64,000 bases of DNA from RI-106 sp964496875 (GCA_964496875.1 CAZCBH010000014.1:16475-80474); one strand, 5' to 3'. Positions 26,562 through 36,039 are shown, numbered from the stretch's first letter. Numbers and translations are program-made. Notes: generated by a model from the sequence alone, not told the origin.

Positions 26562-28045
26562 GGCAGATATATTCCTGAATGCGGGACATAGTCAGCGCCC
26601 ATGCTGGTCAAAAACTGTTGAGTAGATCCGACCCGACCGCCTGGATCAGGATAACGAAACACCCCTCCCTCGAAATTGGTGAGCAGCAGGTCGTCGCCAT
26701 CTCGGCCGAGAATATAATCGGGAGCGATGGGAATCTTGCCGCCTCCTCCGGGTGCGTCTATCACCAGTTGCGGTATCGCGTAGCCGGTGGTATGACCACG
26801 CAGCTGCCTGATGATCTCGAGTCCTTTCTCCACCGGTGTACGGAAGTGGGCAGAGCCCGATACCGGGTCACATTGATAGAGATAGTAGGGCTTGACCCTG
26901 GTGCGCAAAAGACCGTGGAAAAGGCTTTTGAGAACCGGGACTTCGTCGTTGATTCCCTTGAGCAAGACCGTCTGGCTGCCCAGGGGAATGCCTGCATCGG
27001 CAAGCCGGGTGCAAGCCTCGATGGTCTCTTCGGTGAGCTCTTCGGGATGGGTAAAGTGGATACTCATCCAGAGAGGATGGAAGCGCTTCAGAATAGAACA
27101 TAGTTCCCGGGTGATACGCTGGGGCATCACCACCGGTATCTTGGTCCCTATTCGAATGAATTCGAGATGCTTGATAGAACGAAGCCTGTTCAAGAGCCAT
27201 TCTAATTTGCCGTCGCCGATGCTGAGCGGGTCGCCACCGGAGAGAAGACAGTCGCGAATTTCAGGATGGGCTTCGATATATTGAGCGGCTTTCTCCCAGT
27301 CGTCTTTGGAGAAACTGTACTGCCCGTTGGTCTCTCCCACCATTCTGGAGCGAGTGCAATAGCGACAATAGGTAGAACAGAATCCGGTGGTCAAAAAGAG
27401 CACCCGATCAGGATAACGATGCACCAGCCCGGGCGCAGCCTTGTCGTGCTCCTCACCAAGAGGGTCAGGGTCTTCCCCCGGAGTGCGCTCGAATTCTCCC
27501 CCCACGGGGATATGGGTCTTGCGTAACGGCTGCTCGGGATTATCCCGGCTCAAAAGAGACAGGTAATGAGGTGTTATCGCAATCGGCAAATTGGCGGTGC
27601 GCATCTCTACCGAGCGGTATTCGTCAGAAGTCAACTCGATGAATCGGCTCAGCTGCTCTGCCGAGCGAATGCGGTTGCGCACCTGCCAGTGCCAGTCGTT
27701 CCACTCGTCGACACTGACTCCGGGATAATAGCGCTTTATGAAAGAGAGCGCTCTGAGGCTGACCGGGAAGTCATGGTTCGAAGTAGATCCGGACGAACCG
27801 GACGAGCCGGACTGAGATTCGTCCGGGGAGAGCTTCTTTTGTAAGATATCCAGAAGGTTGGAGGAAGGCAAGAAACTTATCGAGCCCGGCTCCGATACTT
27901 GGACCGTCACAGAAACGGCGTTGTCCGAACAACACCCCCCGGGAGGCTCGGAGTCATCACTCCGGGAAAAGTCCACGGAAGAGACAGGGCTGATTTCGTC
28001 CCTGTCGAAATTGGTACCTGAAGCGGTACCAGTATGGGGTTGCAT
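26558..28045 (-). CDS. KamA-family radical SAM lysine 2,3-aminomutase homologue
   Basis: The 4Fe-4S/SAM motif CSTYCRYC (Cys223, Cys227, Cys230) sits in the KamA-type sequence FLTTGFCSTYCRYC. The PLP-binding and zinc-region features of the family follow (CLLSGGDPLS, YYLYQCDPVSGSAHF, YAIPQLVIDAPGGGGK). The core (about 110-470) matches lysine 2,3-aminomutase, which moves the alpha-amino group of lysine to give beta-lysine. A Ser/Asp-rich tail of about 110 residues precedes it. The gene heads a four-gene coupled operon. EpmB, the EF-P modifier, is shorter and would pair with EpmA, which is absent here. Related enzymes act on glutamate or arginine, so lysine is the best but not the only substrate. 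Confidence 0.9.
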   Translation of the reverse strand: MQPHTGTASGTNFDRDEISPVSSVDFSRSDDSEPPGGCCSDNAVSVTVQVSEPGSISFLPSSNLLDILQKKLSPDESQSGSSGSSGSTSNHDFPVSLRALSFIKRYYPGVSVDEWNDWHWQVRNRIRSAEQLSRFIELTSDEYRSVEMRTANLPIAITPHYLSLLSRDNPEQPLRKTHIPVGGEFERTPGEDPDPLGEEHDKAAPGLVHRYPDRVLFLTTGFCSTYCRYCTRSRMVGETNGQYSFSKDDWEKAAQYIEAHPEIRDCLLSGGDPLSIGDGKLEWLLNRLRSIKHLEFIRIGTKIPVVMPQRITRELCSILKRFHPLWMSIHFTHPEELTEETIEACTRLADAGIPLGSQTVLLKGINDEVPVLKSLFHGLLRTRVKPYYLYQCDPVSGSAHFRTPVEKGLEIIRQLRGHTTGYAIPQLVIDAPGGGGKIPIAPDYILGRDGDDLLLTNFEGGVFRYPDPGGRVGSTQQFLTSMGADYVPHSGIYLP

Positions 28046-28354
28046 TGCTGGCTGGTCTCCTCGGCACTCCGGCCGTCGGCGAAGATTATCAACGAGTTTA
28101 TACAGCCAATCCGGCGATTTGGTTACTTAAATTTTGCACACCCGGAGCAAAACGCCACAGGGTCCGTATCCCCCAGAGCAAGGGCCTTGAGACAGGGTCG
28201 CCGGGGCCGTCCGCGAAACCAGACTCAGTATCGAAAGTGGTTTCATCCGAAGGAAGCAACCGTAAGCATTTCCGGTCGGAATTCAATACATATATGTAGG
28301 GCTTCGAACTTTCCAGGTAAAATCAGGGCATCAGAATTAGAAGAAGAAACCTCT
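28046..28354. other. Divergent intergenic region between kamA-like operon and small membrane protein gene
   Basis: This 309-base region must hold the promoters of the minus-strand kamA-like operon and the plus-strand membrane protein. A TAAAAT hexamer lies near 28316, about 40 bases before the plus-strand ATG, and could be a -10 element. I see no riboswitch-like fold, and no convincing small ORF. Confidence 0.45.
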
Positions 28355-28864
28355 ATGAAACCACTTTACAAGCAGCTATTCGCCCTGGTGCAGGTCCTGT
28401 CCTTTCTACTGTGCCTCCATCTTATCTTTCCGAAGCTGCTTCTTATCAACTGGTCAGGTACGGCCGGAGAAGAGGCCGTTTTTGTCCTGGTTTTCTGGAT
28501 AGTCTCCTCCCTTTTCGTAGGCGGCAGCGTAATCGCCTCGGTTATCTACACTATTCTCTTTGTTAAAAAAGATGCCCCTCCGGAACGCTCTAAATTAGCC
28601 TCGGCGGTTCTAAAAAGTTCGGTACTGCGCCTGGTGCTCTCCCTGAGCTCTTTCATCGGTCCATTTTTCAGCTTCATGATAGTCTCCGGATTCTATGCGA
28701 ATCTTCTTCCCATAGACGACTTCGAAGCGAAGTTGAAGGCTGCTTTTGTACTTGGTACCACGACATTTTTGATCTGTTTGCCCCTGACATTGCAGATGCA
28801 AAAAACCCTCTTCGGACGGGCCAAAGAGAAATTCCCGGATATCGAACTTAACGAAGAAGATTGA
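28355..28864 (+). CDS. Small integral membrane protein, unknown function (169 aa)
   Basis: The 169-residue product has four hydrophobic spans (about 8-28, 40-65, 88-112 and 130-150) and a charged C-terminus ending IELNEED, so it is an inner-membrane protein. I do not recognise a family. I chose the ATG at 28355 because the first span starts right after it; the upstream in-frame extension is Arg-rich and not protein-like. The gene stands alone, diverging from the kamA-like operon. Confidence 0.7.
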   Translation: MKPLYKQLFALVQVLSFLLCLHLIFPKLLLINWSGTAGEEAVFVLVFWIVSSLFVGGSVIASVIYTILFVKKDAPPERSKLASAVLKSSVLRLVLSLSSFIGPFFSFMIVSGFYANLLPIDDFEAKLKAAFVLGTTTFLICLPLTLQMQKTLFGRAKEKFPDIELNEED

Positions 28865-29100
28865 AAACCGGTCTTTTAACAGGTCGTTAACCAAGTCTCT
28901 GAGACCATAACGAATATGCTTACCTTCTATCTTTTTCTAACTGGAATATTCAGCTTCCGATTCGCCAGGAAATACTCCAGGCAACTCCGAAGAGAAGCCC
29001 GGCAAAGAGCCGCCCATGAGGCTCCCTGCGCGTAGATTAATTTCGGGCATCGCCTCTTCAGTCTGCGCTATGAAAGCGGTAGACAAAAGGAGGACAGCTA

Positions 29101-29355
29101 ATGGGTTTATTAATGTTTATCATGTACTGCATAGTGGCATCAGTCTGTGCCGGCATCGCGGCCTATCTGGTACCGGGAAGAGTACCCGGCGGCTTCTTGA
29201 CCTCGGTGATTTTCGGTATCCTTGGTGCCTGGGTGGGCGGCAGCCTGGTCGGCAACATCGGTCCGGCATTCTTCGGGGTGGCGATACTGCCGGCTATTCT
29301 CGGATCAGCAATACTTGTCTTCATGGTATCACTGATCACAAGACAGACAGCTTGA
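29101..29355 (+). CDS. GlsB/YeaQ/YmgE-type small membrane protein (transglycosylase-associated)
   Basis: The 84-residue protein has three glycine-rich membrane spans with the family pattern: AAYLVPGRVPGGFLTSVIFG, then GILGAWVGGSLVG. The family is often called transglycosylase-associated and is commonly induced by stress, but its biochemical role is not known. A strong ribosome site AAAGGAGG stands eight bases before the ATG, suggesting high expression. The gene is followed by a long hairpin. Confidence 0.88.
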   Translation: MGLLMFIMYCIVASVCAGIAAYLVPGRVPGGFLTSVIFGILGAWVGGSLVGNIGPAFFGVAILPAILGSAILVFMVSLITRQTA

Positions 29356-29396
29356 AAGTAAAAGAGAGTTTTTAGTCCGAAGGATGAAGATGAAAA

Positions 29397-29432
29397 GAAA
29401 GGGAAGGGAAGCGAGAGCTTTCCTTCTCTTTC
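29397..29432. terminator. Bidirectional hairpin between convergent genes
   Basis: A 16-bp stem (arms 29397-29412 and 29417-29432, two G-T wobbles on the plus strand) closes a GAGA tetraloop. It lies between the convergent small membrane protein gene and the kinase gene, whose stop codon begins in the stem. On the minus strand it is followed by TTTTC, so it best fits as the kinase terminator. Confidence 0.75.
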
Positions 29433-31252
29433 TAGTACTGAATTTTGCAATCGGGCAACTTTCTCTGGAGGGCGACTCTGGTGGCGTCATCAATTCCGGT
29501 ATCACCGAGATTCAAAGTCTTCAAAGGCATCGAACCCAGGAGCAAGAAAGCTTCAGGTGAAGCCTCGAGATGCGAGACTTCAAGGTTCTCTATAGAGCGG
29601 GACTTCGAAATCGCCTCGGCCACAGTCAGATCGAATCCCGTTCTGGAGAGCTTCAATCTGTTCAGATTCGACATGCCTGCGACAAGTTCGGCGGCGCCCT
29701 TATCAAGATGGCAGTCACTAAATCCAAGAGAGACAAGTTCTGGAAGTTTTGCTAGACAACGAAGCTCACTTGCACCAAGATGAAGATCCCGCAAACCGAC
29801 GCCCTGCAGGTTGTCGAGTCGAGAAATCTCTTTGCAGGCACCCTTTGTAATACCAGGACCGGATACACTCAAGAAAATCAATCTCTTCAAAGGTTTCAAT
29901 TTGCTCAGATCTCTATCGCGTATTCCGGAGCAGCCTATCAGAATCAACTTTTCCAGACCTGGCATACGTGCCACCAGATCTAGTGCTTCCGGTCTGAGCG
30001 TGTTACGGCTCAGATCAAGCACTCTTACATTTGCCGAAAGCAGATGTTTCAGACCTGTTCCGTTTATCTTGGCCTCTTTCAACTCCCACACACTCTGATT
30101 AGGATAGAGCAGTACGGCCTTTTGGAGATCCGCATCGTTGAAATCACTATTGACTTTCACCCAGCCGCCATCAGAAAGATAAAAATTATGATTCTCCGAA
30201 TCAAGAACCTTGGACTCTTCAGCGCTCATGCATGCCGGAGTCGCTAATTCGACTCTGTTTTTCTCCACGGGTTTTTGCTGAAAGATCTGAAGACAGAAAA
30301 AAATACTGAGCAATGCCGAGATCGAAAGCAATGCAATAACGAAAGGATTGAATTCAAATTTGAATTTTACCCCGGCTGCTTCCGGAAGAACCGGATCAGT
30401 CTCTACCGAAGTATCGGTCTCGAGGGAGTCCAGAGCAAAGGCAAGCTCCCCGGCGCTAAGATAGCGCTTCTCAGGATCGCGAGCCAGACATTTATTTATG
30501 AGGAGATCTATCATCACCCCTGGCTCACCTTCAAACCGATCCCGAAGGGAAGGCGGGTCGACCTCCAACTTGAGCATCATCGTTGCCATCGCCGAATCAC
30601 CAAGAACAGGCTTGTCTCCGGTCAGACACTCATAGAGAATGCAACCGAGGCTATAGAGATCGCTTGCCGGTGAAAGCTCGTCTCCCCGAACCGCTTCCGG
30701 CGAGATATAGGCAGGAGTGCCAAGAATAAGGTCGGAGCCGGTCATGGTCGAGGCGCCATCCAGCTCTTTGGCTATACCGAAATCGACTATCTTGACTCGC
30801 GAATCACCTTGCTCGTCAGTCGAAATAAGCACATTAGAAGGTTTCAGATCCCGATGAATAATGCCCTGATCATGAGCATGACCAAGACCGGCACAAATAG
30901 CCAGGCCTATCTCCCGGGTCTCTTCCCAGGAAAGAGTCCCCACCCGGGCAAGGTAGCGATCCAGGCTTTCTCCTTCCAGATAATCCATGACCAGATAGAA
31001 CAAACCATCGGTCTCTCCGAAATCATAGACTTCGACCACATTAAGATGCCTTAGTCTGGCCGTGGCCACGGCCTCTTTCTGGAAGCGCTTGATCGCATCC
31101 ACCGTCGTCTGGGCAGAAACAACTTTGATAGCCACATATCGATCGAGCTCCCGATCATGGCACTTGAGAACCCTGCCCATGCCGCCTTCACCAAGCAACT
31201 CCACTACTCGGTAGCGGTCGGCAAACAGCTCTTCTGATTCAGAATTAGCCAT
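29432..31252 (-). CDS. Membrane Ser/Thr protein kinase with C-terminal leucine-rich region
   Basis: A Hanks-type kinase occupies about 14-275: LGEGGMGRVLK, catalytic Lys43 in AIKVV, IIHRDLKPSNVL, VDFGIAK and GTPAYISPEA are all present, so it should be active. One membrane span (FVIALLSISALLSIFFC, near 305) follows, and the outer part of about 280 residues holds leucine-rich repeats (RVLDLSRNTLRPEAL, LEKLILIGCSGI, LKTLNLGDTGI). The layout suggests an external binding surface coupled to a cytosolic kinase. I chose the ATG at 31252; an in-frame start at 31354 adds an Arg/Phe-rich stretch not typical of kinases. Confidence 0.9.
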   Translation of the reverse strand: MANSESEELFADRYRVVELLGEGGMGRVLKCHDRELDRYVAIKVVSAQTTVDAIKRFQKEAVATARLRHLNVVEVYDFGETDGLFYLVMDYLEGESLDRYLARVGTLSWEETREIGLAICAGLGHAHDQGIIHRDLKPSNVLISTDEQGDSRVKIVDFGIAKELDGASTMTGSDLILGTPAYISPEAVRGDELSPASDLYSLGCILYECLTGDKPVLGDSAMATMMLKLEVDPPSLRDRFEGEPGVMIDLLINKCLARDPEKRYLSAGELAFALDSLETDTSVETDPVLPEAAGVKFKFEFNPFVIALLSISALLSIFFCLQIFQQKPVEKNRVELATPACMSAEESKVLDSENHNFYLSDGGWVKVNSDFNDADLQKAVLLYPNQSVWELKEAKINGTGLKHLLSANVRVLDLSRNTLRPEALDLVARMPGLEKLILIGCSGIRDRDLSKLKPLKRLIFLSVSGPGITKGACKEISRLDNLQGVGLRDLHLGASELRCLAKLPELVSLGFSDCHLDKGAAELVAGMSNLNRLKLSRTGFDLTVAEAISKSRSIENLEVSHLEASPEAFLLLGSMPLKTLNLGDTGIDDATRVALQRKLPDCKIQY

Positions 31253-31332
31253 AGGGCTGCTATCATCTCCCAGGAATAGAAAAATTTTACTAGAGAACAG
31301 TCCGGTTCTCAGCAATGCCTCACTGAAAAATG

Positions 31333-31364
31333 AATTACTCCGGCGCTCGCGCACCGGAGTAATT
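31333..31364. terminator. Perfect 11-bp inverted repeat, possible terminator
   Basis: AATTACTCCGG and CCGGAGTAATT form a perfect stem around a ten-base GC-rich loop. On the minus strand it is followed by TTCATTTTTC, so it could end transcription of the 147-residue gene 170 bases upstream, before the kinase gene begins. Confidence 0.5.
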
Positions 31365-31434
31365 CCCCCTATTGTTTGTTCTGCTTGGAAAAAAACTTTG
31401 TCTTATTGATATTGCGCCAGCCAGGTCTCAGATT

Positions 31435-31473
31435 ACCTGCTCCCCAAGCGGCGGAGGAGGAGAGCAGGTTTTT
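31435..31473 (+). terminator. Terminator-like hairpin on the plus strand with no plus-strand gene before it
   Basis: ACCTGCTC and GAGCAGGT pair over a 19-base loop and are followed directly by a T-run. This resembles an intrinsic terminator on the plus strand, yet no recognised plus-strand gene lies just upstream. It could end a small RNA or be chance. Confidence 0.35.
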
Positions 31474-31535
31474 CTGAGGTCACGGGAAAGATCAATTTGG
31501 CAGGGAGATCTTTGGCTTCCCGGAATTCTTTGTCG

Positions 31536-31979
31536 TCAACTTGCTTTTGGATATTTGGAGGGCTTACTGGGAACCTCATCCGGATTCTCTTTTCTCTCTT
31601 TGAGAGCGGCACGCGTTCTCTCTTTTATCGCTTCGAGCTTTTTCAAAATCGCTTCTTTCAGCTCCGGGTCAAGCACCTTTTTGCCTGTATCTTTATCCTT
31701 GTCTTGATCTTTAGCTTCAGCCAGCTTCTTAGCCTCGATTATTTTTCTAGCCTCCGCATCGGATACACCGGATTTCTTCTCGGTTTTTGAATAGATATCC
31801 TCGAACTCAAGCACTTTCAGATCTTTAGATTCACCTGAAACATGCTTCCCCGAATCTTTCCCCAGAGGTTTCATATCATCCAGCCAGATTTTGCCGGAGA
31901 GATTGGTCTCACCCTTGTCAATCTTAACTTCATGACCCTTTTGAGACTCCAGATGATTTTCTTGAGCTTTGGCAGACAT
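31536..31979 (-). CDS. Small highly charged hypothetical protein (147 aa)
   Basis: I do not recognise this 147-residue protein. It is rich in Lys, Glu and Asp, with a likely coiled coil in the C-terminal half (about 80-130) and no membrane segment or cysteine. The first 60 residues look disordered. GAGG stands seven bases before the ATG, which supports real translation. It is alone between two signalling genes. Confidence 0.6.
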   Translation of the reverse strand: MSAKAQENHLESQKGHEVKIDKGETNLSGKIWLDDMKPLGKDSGKHVSGESKDLKVLEFEDIYSKTEKKSGVSDAEARKIIEAKKLAEAKDQDKDKDTGKKVLDPELKEAILKKLEAIKERTRAALKERKENPDEVPSKPSKYPKAS

Positions 31980-32111
31980 GGAACTATCCTCATTATCTTA
32001 GAAACGGGGGATGGCGTTGGGAGCAGCGCTCTGTTCCCTTCCATGCTTTCAATTTACAACCGGTTTGTATTCGAGTGGTGACCGATTTGTGTTCGATTTG
32101 TGACTGGCGAT

Positions 32112-33905
32112 CTATGCTATCCGGAGCTTAAAGCGACAGCCCTGCCCCGGTGGGCTCTCGACCCATAAAGAAAAGCCGTGAGCGTCGGCTATGCTTCGGG
32201 CGATAGCCAGACCCAGCCCGGAGCCGACAGTTTTGCGAACGCTTGTAGTGCCTGCCTGAAAGAAACGGTCGAAGACCCGCTCCAGAAGGTCCTGAGCAAT
32301 CCCTGGTCCGTTGTCCGCCACGGTGATAGTCAAAGCGGAGGCATCATCTTCTTCTACTGATATCTCTATCTTTCCACCGCTCTCAGAAAACTTTATCGCG
32401 TTGGCAAGCAGATTGCCCAACAGGCGCTCGAACTTCTCCTTGTCGGCAAGAATTTTGCGGTCGGTCTTCTCTATGGAAACCTCTATCTTTTCCTCTTCCA
32501 AAATAGAAAGATGAAGATCGCGACAGGCGGTCAGGCTTTCATAGAGGTCGAACTCTTCTTTAGTCAGCTCCATAGAGCCGGCTCGATATTTTTCTATATC
32601 AAGCAGATCATTGACCAGGCTGGTCATCCTGCCCAGGTTACGCATGCCGGATTTAACGAATATGTTTCCCTTTTCAGAAAGTTCACCAAGCGATCCGCCT
32701 TCGAGAAACTCAAAAATGTTGCTGACCGTGTTCAAAGGCGTCCTCAAATCGTGAGTGACCATGGCCACCACCTCTTGTTTCAATCTTTCGGCCTCTTTTC
32801 GCTCGGTGATATCATGCACCACCAAAAAGATAGATTGGTCTTCGGCCGCATAGTGCGCCGATGCCACCACATCAAGGATTCTGCCGTCGGCGTGCTTGAG
32901 CCGGGTCTCGAAGCGCCTGTCCTGCCGCCCTTCTTTGATGGCATCGAGCTGATTCAGAAACGCCGCCATAGAAGAAGGCTCCACCAGATCCACCGCCGCA
33001 GTCATCAGAAGTTCATCTCGACCATAGCCGCATAATTCTTCTATATATGGATTGATGGCACTTATCTTGCCGGATTCATCTATGGAACAGATCAAATCCC
33101 TGGCATTATCTGTTAAAGCGCGCTCTTTGCGCCGGGCTTCCCTCAAGTCCCTGGCCATCTCATGAAAAACCCTGTCCAGTCGAGAAAGCTCATCATCGCC
33201 GGGCAAAGCCGGATGAAGCGGAAGGTTGCTCGCCAGTCTATAGGTGTTTTCGTTCAAGCGTCGGATCTTGCCGGTTATAGACTGGGTTAGATAAGTCGCC
33301 GCGAAAAGGGCGATGACCAGATTGGCACCACCGGCAAGCAACATCGCCAGTTGCATCTTCTGGCGTAGAGTGGCCTGGACCTCCGGACTCTCGTCGGCAT
33401 AGCGCTTCTCTTGTCTTGCCATACTGAGAATCTCCGCGCTGAGAAGATTTCGCGAAGAGTTGTGCAGACGCTTCCAGAGCGCCTTTCTCATGTCGTGCTC
33501 CCCTTCTTCGGAACGCTTCATAGAGACATCTATTTGCTTCAAAAGCTTCATGGTCTCTTGCCCGGCATGTTCTGCCTCGACTACCAGGGCATGTTGCTCC
33601 GGATTGTCGCGGGTCAGGCTATTGAGCTCTCGATAATGGCTCTTGAGCTTCTCGGTCAAATCGGTGAGCACCGAAGAGTCAGGCATACGAAAATCGCGCT
33701 CTTCAGAGCCATAGTACATAGCCGCGTAGAAAACATCGTTGGATAGCCGGGTTACGACCTCGGATATTTTATTTGCCCGGGTGGCCCGCATCAGTTCGGT
33801 TTCGGCCTGATCTTGTAAAACGCTCAGCCAGATCAAAGAGCCTAGCTGAAAGAGGAGCGGCGTCACCACCAGAATAAGTACTTGAGCTGTGAGCGGCAGT
33901 CGCAA
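32112..33905 (-). CDS. Membrane sensor histidine kinase (HAMP-PAS-HisKA-HATPase)
   Basis: The 597-residue protein has a first span at about 7-28, a helical external region (about 30-185), a second span near 188-208, a HAMP domain, a PAS domain (about 265-385), HisKA with the phospho-acceptor His in AMVTHDLRTPL, and an HATPase domain with DNGPGIA and GSGLGLAI. All catalytic boxes are intact. It is divergent from an OmpR-family regulator whose ATG lies 107 bases away, and that regulator is the obvious partner. The signal sensed is not evident. Confidence 0.92.
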   Translation of the reverse strand: MRLPLTAQVLILVVTPLLFQLGSLIWLSVLQDQAETELMRATRANKISEVVTRLSNDVFYAAMYYGSEERDFRMPDSSVLTDLTEKLKSHYRELNSLTRDNPEQHALVVEAEHAGQETMKLLKQIDVSMKRSEEGEHDMRKALWKRLHNSSRNLLSAEILSMARQEKRYADESPEVQATLRQKMQLAMLLAGGANLVIALFAATYLTQSITGKIRRLNENTYRLASNLPLHPALPGDDELSRLDRVFHEMARDLREARRKERALTDNARDLICSIDESGKISAINPYIEELCGYGRDELLMTAAVDLVEPSSMAAFLNQLDAIKEGRQDRRFETRLKHADGRILDVVASAHYAAEDQSIFLVVHDITERKEAERLKQEVVAMVTHDLRTPLNTVSNIFEFLEGGSLGELSEKGNIFVKSGMRNLGRMTSLVNDLLDIEKYRAGSMELTKEEFDLYESLTACRDLHLSILEEEKIEVSIEKTDRKILADKEKFERLLGNLLANAIKFSESGGKIEISVEEDDASALTITVADNGPGIAQDLLERVFDRFFQAGTTSVRKTVGSGLGLAIARSIADAHGFSLWVESPPGQGCRFKLRIA

Positions 33906-34012
33906 TATTCCGAATTCTCCCCGGTGCCTTGCAAAATCATTTCATCAGGTTATATTCTTGTCTGGGACCCTGTATTTTGCAAGCCGCGGCTATTATCAAG
34001 AGCAAGAGGCAA

Positions 34013-34690
34013 ATGGCTAAAATCCTTTTGGTGGAAGACGATGAAGACTTTGCCCTTACCTTAATTGCAGGGCTGAATAATGAAAGGCATACGGTTGAAC
34101 ATGCCATAGACGGTCCTCTGGCTGTCGACCTGCTTGGCTGCACCGAGTTCGATGTGGTGATTCTCGACTGGGAGCTGCCTTCTATGAACGGCATAGAGGT
34201 CTTGCGCGAATTCAGAAATCGAGGCGGCAAGACACCGGTTTTGATGCTGACCGGAAAGAGCGAGATCACAGATAAAGAGACCGGTCTCGATACCGGTGCC
34301 GATGATTATCTGACCAAGCCTTTCGATTTGCGAGAGCTGGTGGCGAGAATTCGCGCCCTTCTAAGACGCCCTGGTGCCGCCGTAGAGAATGTCCTCAGAG
34401 CAAGGGATCTGATGCTCGATCCTGTCAAACACAGACTTACCAAAGAGGGTAAAGAGGTTCACCTTCTGCCCCGGGACTTTGCTCTATTAGAGTTTTTCAT
34501 GCGTAATCAAGATCAGGTCTTCTCCGCCGACACCCTTTTGTCAAGGGTCTGGCACGCCGATTCGGATGCATCGGCAGAAGGCTTACGCGCCGCCATTCGA
34601 AGAATCCGTAAAAGTGTGGATGGCGGAGCAGAACTCTCCGATTCGATTATCGAGAACATATCCAGAGTAGGTTACAGGCTCAAGCCCTGA
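34013..34690 (+). CDS. OmpR-family response regulator
   Basis: The 225-residue protein joins a receiver (acidic residues in LVEDDED, phospho-acceptor in VVILDWELP, Lys in LTKPFDL) to a winged-helix DNA-binding domain (LLPRDFALLEFFMRNQDQ, then SRVGYRL). I chose the ATG at 34013 because the receiver starts right after it and AGAGG lies four bases upstream; the longer in-frame start at 33929 adds residues not seen in receivers. It is divergent from its presumed kinase. Its stop is ten bases from the convergent transporter gene. Confidence 0.92.
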   Translation: MAKILLVEDDEDFALTLIAGLNNERHTVEHAIDGPLAVDLLGCTEFDVVILDWELPSMNGIEVLREFRNRGGKTPVLMLTGKSEITDKETGLDTGADDYLTKPFDLRELVARIRALLRRPGAAVENVLRARDLMLDPVKHRLTKEGKEVHLLPRDFALLEFFMRNQDQVFSADTLLSRVWHADSDASAEGLRAAIRRIRKSVDGGAELSDSIIENISRVGYRLKP

Positions 34691-34700
34691 CAAAATCAGA

Positions 34701-35975
34701 CTAAGTCAGATAGCGAAACCAGAGATAGAAAGAGGCTATTGTCAGGGACTCGAGCATGATAAAGCCGCCCACCAGGGTAAACTCCATGAAGCTAAGAGGC
34801 ATCCCCCGGGAATGGGCCATATCTGCCACCACGACATTGGCAGTGGCACCGATAAGAGAGCCGTTGCCGCCCAGGCAGGCTCCCAGGGCAAGGGACCACC
34901 AGAGGGCATCGCTTGATACCGTATGATCCTGCACCGTCCTCACCAGCGGTATCATGGTGGCAGTATAAGGAATATTATCGATAATGGCCGAGAGAATGCC
35001 CGAGATCCAGAGAATGGCAAGGGGCATGAAGTGAACATTATCACCGGTCCATTTGATGAATTCGTGAGCGAGTAATTCAATCGCACCGGAATGTTCCACT
35101 GCACCTACCATAATGAAAAGACCGATGAAAAAGAAAATCGTGGTCCATTCCACATCGCTCCAGATACTCTTGCGATTCTCGAACACCAGAAGAAAAGCCG
35201 CTCCGGCTAAGGCGATGGTGCCGGCTTCCAGATTGAGCATGCCATGTAGAGCAAAACCGGTAATCACCATAAGTATGGTAAACAAGGAGACGATCAAAAG
35301 CCGCATGTCGGCGATTGCTTCCCGGGCGGAGAGATCGGACAACTCTTCGGCGGAGACATTATTGCCGGTGAGTTGTTTTCTGTAAATCAGAAAGAGGGTA
35401 AGAAGGGTGACGGGCAGGATCATCAGAACGACCGGTGCCAGGTTGATGACGAAATCATTGAAACTGAGCCTGGCAGCCGAGCCGATCATAATATTGGGTG
35501 GGTCGCCTATAAGGGTGGCGGTGCCACCAATATTGGAGCAGATGGTCTCGGATATTAAGAATGGAACCGGGCTGACCTTGAGGTGTTGGGCAATTACACA
35601 GGTGACGCTACCAAGGAGAAGCACCGTGGTGACATTGTCGAAAATCGCCGACAAGACCGCGGTCATGAAAGAGAAAATCAGAAGCAGCTTGATCTTGTCG
35701 CCTTTCAAACTTCTGGCAACAAAGATAGCAAGAGCGTTGAGACCGCCGCTGTGACCGAGAACATTGACGATGATCATCATGCCCACAAGCAAAAAAATCA
35801 CGTTGAAGTCGATGGAAGAGATAGCCTGCTGCTGAGTGATACAGTGGCTGACGATCAGAATCGAGGCACCGAGCAGCGCCGTGGCCACCTTCGGAATTCT
35901 CTCGAGAACGATAGAGATATAGGCTAAAAGCAGGATGGCGTTCGGAAAAATAAAAGACCAGTTGATATGAGTCAT
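34701..35975 (-). CDS. Ion transporter of the ArsB/NhaD superfamily
   Basis: The 424-residue protein has about eleven membrane spans in two inverted halves. The family signature SNIGGTATLIGDPPNIMIG occurs in the first half, and a matching LGGNGSLIGATANVV in the second. Family members are Na+/H+ antiporters, arsenite pumps or dicarboxylate carriers. The sequence does not choose among these, and no ars gene is near. A UspA-like protein is encoded 64 bases upstream on the same strand, a pairing that suggests stress or nucleotide-linked control of the transporter. Confidence 0.88.
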   Translation of the reverse strand: MTHINWSFIFPNAILLLAYISIVLERIPKVATALLGASILIVSHCITQQQAISSIDFNVIFLLVGMMIIVNVLGHSGGLNALAIFVARSLKGDKIKLLLIFSFMTAVLSAIFDNVTTVLLLGSVTCVIAQHLKVSPVPFLISETICSNIGGTATLIGDPPNIMIGSAARLSFNDFVINLAPVVLMILPVTLLTLFLIYRKQLTGNNVSAEELSDLSAREAIADMRLLIVSLFTILMVITGFALHGMLNLEAGTIALAGAAFLLVFENRKSIWSDVEWTTIFFFIGLFIMVGAVEHSGAIELLAHEFIKWTGDNVHFMPLAILWISGILSAIIDNIPYTATMIPLVRTVQDHTVSSDALWWSLALGACLGGNGSLIGATANVVVADMAHSRGMPLSFMEFTLVGGFIMLESLTIASFYLWFRYLT

Positions 35976-36039
35976 GTTTATCGGATATTGGGTCGACCTG
36001 CGATCATCGAGACTGGCTGGGCGAAAACAAGAGCGCTGA

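Noticed and set aside
26558..28045. KamA homologue as EpmB, the EF-P lysine modifier
   Set aside because: The protein is longer than EpmB, neighbours are ATP-grasp and GNAT-HDAC genes, and no EpmA or EF-P gene is near.
31372..31707. A plus-strand frame overlapping the 31536-31979 gene
   Set aside because: The minus-strand product has a ribosome site and coherent charged sequence, while the plus-strand frame is Ser/Phe-rich without a start signal.
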